56,097 nucleotides of DNA, taken from contig CAYRTS010000013.1 of the NCBI GenBank assembly GCA_964427285.1, positions 1 through 56,097 on the forward strand, in the 5' to 3' direction. The position numbers were made by a program, and so were the translations under genes. The notes beneath the pieces were generated by a model. The model was not told the origin of the DNA. It was given only the letters and a program-made list of their open reading frames with translations, and did no database searches. Below are positions 25,445 through 32,397 of the stretch, one piece after another (position 1 is the stretch's first letter; each line of letters opens with the position of its first letter). The DNA is from SPCO01 sp964427285 (GTDB taxonomy: Bacteria; Chloroflexota; Limnocylindria; Limnocylindrales; CSP1-4).

Positions 25445-26092
25445 TCAGGCGGGGCGATCGACCTCTGGCCAGGCCGGGTCAGGTTGCCGGGGCGCCGCTG
25501 ATCCGCCGCCTGCTGCCGGGGCTCCGGGCCCACGCCCGGCCGGGGCGGCCCCGCCGGATCGATCCAGGCCAGCCCATGGGTCGACCTCGCGGTAGGGAGC
25601 CAGGATCTGGGCTCGACTGTGGTTGACCGCGACCATCTGGGCGGTCGTCCGTGCCTCGCCTAGACGGTCCGACCAGTAGAGCACCTCGGTTACCGGCAGG
25701 AATCGGCCGGTCAACTCGTCCAGCGCCTGGCGCAGATCGCGTCCCGCCATCAGGTGGATGCGACCCGTGATCGTGAATGGCGGGACGGAGATCAGGGCTC
25801 GCTCCTGGACCTTGGAGACGCGCAGCTCGGGGAGCGCCTCGACCGGCTCATTGGCAACGCCGAACAGGACGGTGCCGAGGTTGACCTGCGCGAAATCGGC
25901 CTGGATCGCGACGCCGGCGGCCCCGAACTCCTCAAACGTGGCGTTCTCGATGACCAGGAACTCGTGCTCGGCGGTGTTGAGCATGTCCGTGATCCGCCGT
26001 TGGCGCGTGTGGATGGTCCCGTGGACGGTAAAGGCGTCAGTGACCAGGGTGATGGCTGCATCGCGCGCGGCGCCGGCGAAACCTTCGAACAC
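25445..26092 (-). CDS. Hypothetical protein, 215 residues, two similar halves
   Basis: I do not recognise a family. Residues 15-80 (VHGTIHTRQRRITDMLNTAE, HEFLVIENATF, VNLGTVLF) and 100-150 (ITGRIHLMAGRDLRQALDEL, FLPVTEVLYW) look like two copies of a beta-rich module, each opening with a short x-G-x-I-H strand. The last 40 residues are a low-complexity Pro/Ala/Gly tail. GTG 26092 lies six bases after TATGCT (minus strand), and the natural N-terminus follows. It stands between the convergent sulfurtransferase (39-base gap) and the ligase gene on the same strand. Confidence 0.6.
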   Translation of the reverse strand: MFEGFAGAARDAAITLVTDAFTVHGTIHTRQRRITDMLNTAEHEFLVIENATFEEFGAAGVAIQADFAQVNLGTVLFGVANEPVEALPELRVSKVQERALISVPPFTITGRIHLMAGRDLRQALDELTGRFLPVTEVLYWSDRLGEARTTAQMVAVNHSRAQILAPYREVDPWAGLDRSGGAAPAGRGPGAPAAGGGSAAPRQPDPAWPEVDRPA

Positions 26093-26098
26093 GAGCGA

Positions 26099-26104
26099 AG
26101 CATA
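26099..26104 (-). promoter_or_regulatory. Candidate -10 box (TATGCT)
   Basis: TATGCT on the minus strand, six bases before GTG 26092; another member of the leaderless pattern. Confidence 0.4.
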
Positions 26105-26128
26105 CCGGCCGCCCGGGACCGGTATGCG

Positions 26129-27844
26129 TCAATCGCGCCGCGGCGGGGCAGCCATGGTGGCGGCGGTCGCCAGCAGCTCGGCGCCGTGCTGGAGTCCTTG
26201 GTACAGGGCGTTGACCGTCGCAACGGTATCGATTTCATCGACGTGCTTGTCCGTTCGAAGGCGGACGATCCTGGGAAATCGAAGCGAGAAGCCGGAAGCG
26301 TGCCGGCGGGAGCGGACGATGACGTCGAACGCGATCTCGACGACGACGGTCGGCTCGACCTGTCGATATCGTCCGAAGCGAGCGATGGTGTGGGCCTCGA
26401 ACCAGCGGGTCATCTCGGCGATTTCGGCATCGGTCAGCCCGCTGTAGGCCTTGCCGATGTTCACCAACCGGCCCGCCGCTTCGTCGCGAACGGCGAAGGT
26501 GTAATCAGACAGCACGCCGTGACGCTTGCCGTGGCCACCTTCGACGCCGACCACGACACAGTCGATGGTGGCCAGGGCCTTCTTCAGCTTGAGCCAGCCG
26601 AGACCGCGTCGGCCGGGCAGATACAGGCTATCCGGGTCCTTGATCATCAGGCCCTCATTGCGTCGCTCGCGAGCGCCAAGGAACGCGGCCTCCAGCGCCG
26701 CGGCGTCGGCTGCAACCGAGAGACGCGAGACGGCAAACCGGCCATCGGCGGCGGCGCGCGGGAGATCGAGCGCGTCCAGCCGGGCGCGGCGGTCCCGGAG
26801 CGTGGCCCGCAGGAGGGTCTCGATCGGGGCACCATCGCCCGGTCCAATCGCCATGGCGTCGAATGCGACGTAGACGACCGGGACGGCGGCCCGGATCGCC
26901 TCAGACGGGGCCTTTCGGCCGAGGCGGCCCTGCAGCGCGATGAAGGGCATCACGGTTCCATCGCGCCAGGCCAGGATCTCGCCATCGAGGATGCCGTCCC
27001 AACGCAGTCGCGCCGCCGCCTCGACGAGCTCGGGGTAGCCCGTGCTGATGTCGTGCAGATCGCGGGAGTAGATCCTGACGTCGTCGCCCCGCTTGTGGAG
27101 TTGCGCTCGAATCCCGTCGTACTTGTCCTCAACCCAGACCTCGGGGCCGAGCCGCTTGATGATTTCGGTGGCATCCTCGGCCGGCGAGGCGAGCATGAAC
27201 TTGAGCGGTTGAAACAGGGTCAGCTCGGCACTGGACAGCGCGTCCGCGCGGGCGAGGGTGGCCAGTCGCCCGGCGTCGCCGACGAGCATGCCGGCCCATT
27301 TGACGTCATCGAGCGGGCGCCCAAAGGCGAGCGCGATACCGGCGTCCACGAGCCCTTCGCGGAGCCCGATGCGCAGGTCGCCGCCAAGCACCTTGACCAG
27401 GTACTTTGCCGTCAACGGGTCACTCCGCGCGAACAGGTCGCGCAGGAGCGCCGACTTGCGCGCCGGTCCGGAGGCACGCTCCATCTCCGAGAATGCCACC
27501 GCAACGTCGCGGAGCGTGGGGGTCAGCGCGGGCGACGGGGCGTGCCCGGCCGCGGTCAGCACCTCCGCGACCGCGATGCCCAGGTCGGACGATCGGTCGT
27601 ACGCCTCCCCCAGTGCCGTGTCCGGAACGGCCGCGAGTTCGGCCACCGTGGAGGAGATCGCGGCCCAGCCCAGGCCCGTGGCCCGCTGATCCGCTTCGGC
27701 GAACGGGCGACCAGTCAGGAAGATGGCGGCGATCGGCAGCTCTTCGGGGCTGAGGGACCGCAGGTAGTCCGCGACCAGAGCGGTCTTTCCGGACGTTCGC
27801 GTGGTCGTCGAGAGTTGCTCGGCCAGCTCGCTCCAGCGACGCAT
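26129..27844 (-). CDS. ATP-dependent DNA ligase (archaeal/actinobacterial LigB type)
   Basis: 571 residues, the normal length of the three-domain enzyme. An all-helical DNA-binding N-terminal domain (1-200) is followed by the adenylation domain with active-site EDKYDGIRAQ (Lys 241), then DGILDGEILAW, EGLMIKDPDS and WLKLKK, then an OB-fold domain (DCVVVGVEGGHGKRHGVLSD...GKAYSGLTD). It seals nicks with ATP as adenylate donor, probably in repair, beside an NAD-dependent LigA expected elsewhere. ATG 27844 is 7 bases after TACCAT and is shared in one palindromic promoter with the divergent acetyltransferase. Confidence 0.93.
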   Translation of the reverse strand: MRRWSELAEQLSTTTRTSGKTALVADYLRSLSPEELPIAAIFLTGRPFAEADQRATGLGWAAISSTVAELAAVPDTALGEAYDRSSDLGIAVAEVLTAAGHAPSPALTPTLRDVAVAFSEMERASGPARKSALLRDLFARSDPLTAKYLVKVLGGDLRIGLREGLVDAGIALAFGRPLDDVKWAGMLVGDAGRLATLARADALSSAELTLFQPLKFMLASPAEDATEIIKRLGPEVWVEDKYDGIRAQLHKRGDDVRIYSRDLHDISTGYPELVEAAARLRWDGILDGEILAWRDGTVMPFIALQGRLGRKAPSEAIRAAVPVVYVAFDAMAIGPGDGAPIETLLRATLRDRRARLDALDLPRAAADGRFAVSRLSVAADAAALEAAFLGARERRNEGLMIKDPDSLYLPGRRGLGWLKLKKALATIDCVVVGVEGGHGKRHGVLSDYTFAVRDEAAGRLVNIGKAYSGLTDAEIAEMTRWFEAHTIARFGRYRQVEPTVVVEIAFDVIVRSRRHASGFSLRFPRIVRLRTDKHVDEIDTVATVNALYQGLQHGAELLATAATMAAPPRRD

Positions 27845-27851
27845 GGCAGCG

Positions 27852-27863
27852 ATGGTATACCGT
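27852..27863. promoter_or_regulatory. Back-to-back -10 boxes on a GGTATACC palindrome
   Basis: Minus-strand TACCAT (27857 to 27852) lies 7 bases from the ligase ATG, and plus-strand TACCGT (27858-27863) lies 7 bases from the acetyltransferase ATG. The two boxes abut at the centre of the palindrome 27854-27861. Only 26 bases separate the two start codons. Confidence 0.6.
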
Positions 27864-27870
27864 GCCGGAG

Positions 27871-28632
27871 ATGGCCCCGCAGCGCCCGTTTCCGGACATC
27901 CTGACCGGCCGGTTGGTCACCCTCCGTCGGCACACGCCCGACAATCTGGGAGCATTTCGGCGCTGGTATGCGGACCCGGAGATCGCGCGCCTGGCGCGTT
28001 ACCAGCAGACACCCATGCGCTCCGACGAGATCGAACGGTTCTTTACGGCGCGAGTCGTCGGCCCCGATGCCATGGCCATGGCGGTCCACGAGCGGGCGAC
28101 GGATCGACTGGTCGGGACGTGCGCCTTCAGCCAGATGGACGGCGACAACGGCTCGGCCCTGTTCCACATCACGATCGGTGAGTCCGACACCTGGGGCCGC
28201 GGGTTCGGCACGGAGGCCACGAGGCTGATGATCGATCACGCCTTCGGCGTCATGGGCCTCCACCGCATTGCGCTCTACGTGTTCGAGTTCAACGTCCGCG
28301 CCATTCGGGCCTATCGGCGGTGCGGCTTCGTCGTCGAGGGTCGGTCGCGCGAGTCGATCTGGCGAGAGGACCGTTGGTGGGATGAGCTGGCGATGAGCAT
28401 CCTCGAGTCCGACTGGCGGGCGGCTCGGGCGGCTGGGTTGACTGACCGGGCGGATGGGGCGGACGGGGGGTCCAGCCCTCGGTTGTCCGGCCAGACCTCG
28501 CCCGGCCAGACCTCGCCCGGCCAGACCTCGCCCGGCCAGACCTCGCCCGGCCAGGCGTTGCCCAGGCAAGCGGCCTCGGTTCGACGCCGCGGCCCCGGTC
28601 TTGTTCGTCGGGCGGTTCGGCGGTTCACGTGA
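27871..28632 (+). CDS. GNAT-family N-acetyltransferase (RimJ/RimL type) with repeat tail
   Basis: 253 residues. The first 180 are a RimL-like GNAT domain: LTGRLVTLRRHTPDNLGAF, LVGTCAFSQMDG, FHITIGESDTWGRGFGTEA (acetyl-CoA loop), LHRIALYVFEFNVRAIRAYR and CGFVVEGRSRESIWREDRWW. Substrates may be ribosomal protein or other N-termini or a small amine. The C-terminal 70 residues are extra for the family: a GQTSP pentapeptide repeated about four times and a basic end. ATG 27871 is used because of TACCGT 7 bases before it; GTG 27862 would lie inside that box. Confidence 0.85.
   Translation: MAPQRPFPDILTGRLVTLRRHTPDNLGAFRRWYADPEIARLARYQQTPMRSDEIERFFTARVVGPDAMAMAVHERATDRLVGTCAFSQMDGDNGSALFHITIGESDTWGRGFGTEATRLMIDHAFGVMGLHRIALYVFEFNVRAIRAYRRCGFVVEGRSRESIWREDRWWDELAMSILESDWRAARAAGLTDRADGADGGSSPRLSGQTSPGQTSPGQTSPGQTSPGQALPRQAASVRRRGPGLVRRAVRRFT
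28486..28555. repeat. 15-bp tandem repeat inside the acetyltransferase gene
   Basis: CGGCCAGACCTCGCC repeated about four and a half times, in frame, giving GQTSP units at the protein C-terminus. Sharp identity between units points to recent expansion. Confidence 0.9.
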
Positions 28633-28919
28633 GTGAAACGCTGCCGTCATCGGGGCCGGCTGCGGACGCGGCCCGGGCGGAGGTTCGCGAACTGATCGCG
28701 GCCAAGGGTCATGCCGTCGTTAACGCCCGGGCGGCAGTGGCGCGGCTCGATGTCGCCTTTGGTTCGGGCGCCCTGGTACGGACATCGACCATGGACCTCT
28801 ATCTGGCCGACCTGATGCGTGCGCTCGAGCAGGAGGACGATCAGAAGCTCGGCGGCAAGAGCGCCGAAGCGGCTCGCTTCATCCTGCGTGCCATCGATCG
28901 CGAGCTGGATCGGACCTGA
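28629..28919 (+). CDS. Small soluble hypothetical protein, 96 residues
   Basis: Charged, mostly helical: ARAEVRELIAAKGHAVVNAR, LDVAFGSGALVRTSTMDLYL and SAEAARFILRAIDRELDRT. The GTG start overlaps the acetyltransferase stop (GTGA), so it is coupled to it. Not a family I can name; the overlap and helical periodicity support a real gene. Confidence 0.55.
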   Translation: MSETLPSSGPAADAARAEVRELIAAKGHAVVNARAAVARLDVAFGSGALVRTSTMDLYLADLMRALEQEDDQKLGGKSAEAARFILRAIDRELDRT

Positions 28920-29355
28920 GGACTGCAGGCCTCGGGCCATCGACCAGATCGCTGACAAGGACGACCGCGAGGTCATCGAGGGCGACTTGGCGACGCTGCC
29001 ACAACTTGGCCCCGGCCCGGCCCCCCTGTCCATGGCCCTTTGCTCGGCCGGCCCCGCCCGCCGCGCCCGGCCGCCCCGGCCGCCTGCCTGTGCGCCCGGC
29101 CGCCCCGCGGCTCGGCCGGCCCGGCCGCCCGCCCCGGGCCCCGCCCGCCTGCCCTCAACTCTGAGTTGAACGTCTGCGACGAATGAGCGTGGTGGATCGC
29201 CCAGACTGCAGTGTGGTGCATCGTCCCAGCGGGTTCATCGCAAAGACTCAACTGGCAATTGATCGCGCCCGGCCGCCCCGGCCGCCCGGCTGCGCCCCGG
29301 CCGCCCGGCCGCGCCCCGCTTGGCCGCGCCCGGCCGCCCCGGCCTGATGGCCAGG
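28920..29355. other. Intergenic region, GC-extreme and repeat-bearing
   Basis: Two blocks of almost pure G/C made of CCGCCCCGGCCG-like units (29020-29150 and 29265-29345) flank the 108-bp repeat at 29155. Open frames are Pro/Arg/Ala artefacts of composition. No gene or promoter recognised. Confidence 0.6.
29155..29262 (+). repeat. Dispersed 108-bp repeat with palindromic ends, copy B
   Basis: Starts with TCAAC-N5-GTTGA (29155-29169) and ends with TCAAC-N5-ATTGA (29248-29262), 93 bases apart, as in copy A at 14127-14234. The interiors align without gaps, best in the right third (GTTCATCGCAAAGACTCAAC against GTTCGTCGCGAATGCTCAAC). Confidence 0.65.
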
Positions 29356-30543
29356 TCAGTCCAGGCGTAGAGCCAGGATGCGGCGGGCTTCGGCCAGCGT
29401 CGGGAGGCGCGGCGAGTTGGCGATTGCGGCGTCGTCGATCGCGTCCTGGGCGACCACATCCAGCATGACGTCGTCAAAGCCGAGTGACCGCAGCTTGGGC
29501 CGCAGCCCGACCTCCGCCAGGAGCTTGCGCACGGCCCCGACCGCCGCCTTGGCGCCACTCGCCGGATCCTCGGTCGGCGAGACGGCCCGCAGCGCCACCC
29601 CAATGAGCGCCAGCTCGCGATTGCGCAGCCCCGAAGACGCAGCGTAGAACTCGAGCACCTCGGGCTCAACAACAGCCAGCGAAAGCCCGTGGGGCAGCCG
29701 CCCGCGGGTCCCGATCGCGTGTCCCAGGGCGTGGACCAGGCCCACGCCGGTCCCGCTGGCCTGGCCGACCCCGGCCAGGTGCGAGGCCATCAGAAGCTGC
29801 GAACGGGCTTCGAGATCCGAGCCGTCCGCGACCGCGCGCGGCAGCCACTCACCGACTGTGCGGATCACCTGGAGCGCCATCGCCTCGGCGAACGGGTTCG
29901 GGTTGCGCGAGAGCAGCGATTCGATCGAATGGGTCATGGCGTCCACGCCGGTCGCCGCCGTCGCGGCTGGTGGCAGCCCAACGGTCAGCGCCGGGTCAAG
30001 GATCGTCCAGAGCGGCAGCAGCGACGGGTGCCCCACATAGTCCTTGCGCCCGGCGGCCTCGTCCGTGATCACACCGAACGTGTTGGTCTCCGCCCCGGTC
30101 CCGGCGGTGGTTGGGACGGCCACCAGCGGGAGCCCCGAGGCGAGATCCTCGCGGTGGTAGCCAAGCGCCAGCACCGGGCCACCGTTCACGGCGTGCAGCG
30201 AGATCGCCTTGGCCGAGTCCATCGAGGAACCGCCGCCCACCGCGACGACCAGGGTGTCGGCCAAGCCAAAGAAGACGAGCGCCGCGCTCCCCCGCTCGAT
30301 GGAAGTGGTCCCGGGGTTCGGCTCGACATCCGGGTAGATGCCGCAAGCGAGGCCGGCAGCGGCGACCACCGCCCTGACGCGATCGATGACCCCCGACGCC
30401 GTGACGCCCGGATCGGTGACGATGAAGACGCGCCGGCAGCCAGTCGCGGCGACCAGCTCGGGGAGACGCTCGATGGCCCCAACTCCGAACGCCACGCGAC
30501 CACGCAGCAGCAGTTCGAACTGCCGGTCCGCCAATGTGGTCAC
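29356..30543 (-). CDS. Iron-containing (type III) alcohol dehydrogenase
   Basis: 395 residues. NAD(P)-binding region VVAVGGGSSMDSAKAISL, then PTTAGTGAETNTFGVIT, and metal ligands in ATGVDAMTHSIESLLS (Asp, His), HALGHAIG (His) and a later His in GRLPHG. It oxidises an alcohol or reduces an aldehyde with NAD(P). GTG 30543 overlaps the soxD stop (GTGA), making it the last gene of the N-methyl-amine cluster. It may handle an aldehyde released by demethylation or side-chain cleavage; the substrate cannot be read. Confidence 0.9.
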   Translation of the reverse strand: MTTLADRQFELLLRGRVAFGVGAIERLPELVAATGCRRVFIVTDPGVTASGVIDRVRAVVAAAGLACGIYPDVEPNPGTTSIERGSAALVFFGLADTLVVAVGGGSSMDSAKAISLHAVNGGPVLALGYHREDLASGLPLVAVPTTAGTGAETNTFGVITDEAAGRKDYVGHPSLLPLWTILDPALTVGLPPAATAATGVDAMTHSIESLLSRNPNPFAEAMALQVIRTVGEWLPRAVADGSDLEARSQLLMASHLAGVGQASGTGVGLVHALGHAIGTRGRLPHGLSLAVVEPEVLEFYAASSGLRNRELALIGVALRAVSPTEDPASGAKAAVGAVRKLLAEVGLRPKLRSLGFDDVMLDVVAQDAIDDAAIANSPRLPTLAEARRILALRLD

Positions 30544-30785
30544 GGCAGCACCTCCAGCACTCGATCCATGCTCGCATCGCGCCGGACCGTCAGCCAGCGC
30601 CGACACCCGTGCGCGTGGAACCAGCGCTCGACCGTCTCGCCGTCCGGGTTCTCGAAGACCCAGACCTCGTCGTAGTCGCGCTCGTCCGGATCGGTGATCC
30701 AGTCGGGTACCGGGCGGCGCTCCCCGCCGAACGCGAACTCGTCGAGCGAGCGACGACCGCAGCGCGGACAGACGAGGGTGTGCAT
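30540..30785 (-). CDS. soxD: Sarcosine oxidase delta subunit
   Basis: 81 residues with the zinc ligands CPRCG at 6-10 and H-x-H-G-C near 57-61 (WFHAHGCRRWL). DWITDPDERDYDEVWVFEN is the typical SoxD middle. Delta is a small structural zinc subunit of heterotetrameric sarcosine oxidase. Its ATG overlaps the soxB stop by one base (TGATG). Confidence 0.88.
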   Translation of the reverse strand: MHTLVCPRCGRRSLDEFAFGGERRPVPDWITDPDERDYDEVWVFENPDGETVERWFHAHGCRRWLTVRRDASMDRVLEVLP

Positions 30786-31999
30786 CAGCGCGTCCCCGAG
30801 GAACCCTGGTCGGCAAGGACGTGGTCGGCGCGAAACCGGTCCAGCGCAAATGGCGCAATGAGCGCGGGTGGACGGCCCGTGGCGATCAGCTCGGCCATCA
30901 GTGACCCCCCGGCCGGGATCGCCTTGAAGCCCCAGGTGCCCCAGCCGGTGGTGACCAGAAAGCCGTCGACCGGCGTGAATCCCATGATCGGGCTGTAGTC
31001 GATCGAGATGTCGCACAGGCCCGCCCATGACCGCAGGATCCGCATGTCGCGCAGGAACGGGAGCATCAGCGACACCTTGTAGGCATAGCCGCGCAGGGCA
31101 TCGAAGGACGACTGGCGCGAGTAGGACGGCTGCGCATCGAACTCGGCGCCGATCAGCATCTGGCCGCGCTCCGTCTGCGAGACGTAGCACATCAGCTCGG
31201 TGCTGGCGACGATTGTGCGCAGGCCCTGCGCGAAGTCGTTGGTGACGAAGGCGTGGAGCGGATGGGTCCGGATCGGCAGCCGCAGTCCGACCTGCGCAGC
31301 GAGCTTCGTGACCCGCCCTCCGGTCGCCGACAGCACGACCCCGGCCGAAATCGGGCCTGCTGCTGTGTCCACGCCGACGACCCGACCTTCATCCACCCGC
31401 AACGCCGTGACCGGCGTGTGCTGGAAGAGGTCGACCCCCCGCTGCGAGGCCCCGCTGGCGTAGGCCCAGGCGACGCGGTCGTGCCGGGCGGTCGCGCCGG
31501 CCAGGTGGTGGGAGGCGCCAAGGATCGGGTAGCGGCCGGCGCCCGCCAGGTCGATCTGCGGAACGAGCGCCTTGATCTCCGCCGGGGTGACCATCACGGT
31601 CTCCACGCCAAGCGCCTGGTTCATGGCACAACGAGCCCGCTCGGCTCGCATGGCCATTTCGGTGTGGGCACACCACAGGATGCCGCGGGTCTGATGCATC
31701 AGGCTGGCGCCCGTCTCATCCTCCAGCGCCGCGTACATCTGCTGGCTGTGGTGATAGAACCGGATCGCCTCCGGGATGCCGTAGTTGGCCCGGATGATCG
31801 TCGTATTCCGGCCGGTGTTGCCGGACACGATGTAGTCGGCCTCGAGAACCGCAACGTTGGTGATCCCGTGGCGGGTTGCCAGGTAGTAGGCGGTTGCCAG
31901 GCCATGCCCGCCGCCACCAATGATCACGACGTCGTAGGCGGGCTTCGGGCCCTCGTCCGGCCAGCGGATGGGCAACAGGGTCCGGGTGTAGTCGCTCAT
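30785..31999 (-). CDS. soxB: Sarcosine oxidase beta subunit (FAD/FMN oxidoreductase)
   Basis: 404 residues. The dinucleotide fold DVVIIGGGGHGLATAYYLA opens the protein; SGNTGRNTTIIRANYG, GATARHDRVAWAYASGA (the His of this RHD-x-VAW motif is, as I recall, the covalent FMN site) and DYSPIMGFTPVDGFLVTTGWG follow. With the other subunits it oxidises an N-methyl group to formaldehyde or methylene-tetrahydrofolate with O2. ATG 31999 is chosen over GTG 32008 because it overlaps the soxG stop as ATGA. Confidence 0.9.
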   Translation of the reverse strand: MSDYTRTLLPIRWPDEGPKPAYDVVIIGGGGHGLATAYYLATRHGITNVAVLEADYIVSGNTGRNTTIIRANYGIPEAIRFYHHSQQMYAALEDETGASLMHQTRGILWCAHTEMAMRAERARCAMNQALGVETVMVTPAEIKALVPQIDLAGAGRYPILGASHHLAGATARHDRVAWAYASGASQRGVDLFQHTPVTALRVDEGRVVGVDTAAGPISAGVVLSATGGRVTKLAAQVGLRLPIRTHPLHAFVTNDFAQGLRTIVASTELMCYVSQTERGQMLIGAEFDAQPSYSRQSSFDALRGYAYKVSLMLPFLRDMRILRSWAGLCDISIDYSPIMGFTPVDGFLVTTGWGTWGFKAIPAGGSLMAELIATGRPPALIAPFALDRFRADHVLADQGSSGTR

Positions 32000-32397
32000 G
32001 CGCGCCACCCAAGGCGGTCAGCCAGCGTCGAGGCGTACGCCGCGGCGGCCAGGAGCAGCGCGTCCTCGTCGCCGTCGCCGGGTAGCCACAGCTTCGCCGG
32101 GACACCGGCGATCGATCCCTGGACCAGGGCCGGGCGCTCCACGGGGAGCTGCCATTCGATGTGGGGCGCGACGGCATCGATCCCGCACCAGGCGCCCACC
32201 CAGCCGGCATCGTCAACCGCGATGGCGTGACCGTCCTCGATCCGCAGGGAGGCTGCGTCGATGTCGATGATGAACAGATCGTCCGGTGCGAGACGCAGCG
32301 CCAGCGCCCCGGCGGGCAGCGAGCGCGCCACAAGCGCGTCGAGCGCGGCCGGATCCGCGACCACGCGCGCACCGTGCAGTCGATCAAGCGCGGGCAC
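31996..32397 (-). CDS. soxG: Sarcosine oxidase gamma-subunit-like protein
   Basis: 133 residues, shorter than typical SoxG (about 180-200) but in its expected place between soxA and soxB. LRLAPDDLFIIDIDAAS and IDAVAPHIEWQLPVERPALVQGSIAGVPAKLWL look like a reduced GcvT-type fold. GTG 32397 overlaps soxA by 14 bases. Order is A-G-B-D rather than the more common B-D-A-G. The call rests largely on position. Confidence 0.55.
   Translation of the reverse strand: MPALDRLHGARVVADPAALDALVARSLPAGALALRLAPDDLFIIDIDAASLRIEDGHAIAVDDAGWVGAWCGIDAVAPHIEWQLPVERPALVQGSIAGVPAKLWLPGDGDEDALLLAAAAYASTLADRLGWRA

Noticed and set aside
25754..27904. 716-codon plus-strand frame antisense to the DNA ligase
   Set aside because: The minus strand encodes a complete ligase with KYDGIR; the opposite frame has no recognisable content.
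29000..29355. Pro/Arg-rich short open frames in the GC block
   Set aside because: They follow from CCGCCC-type composition, appear in several frames at once and carry no start signals.
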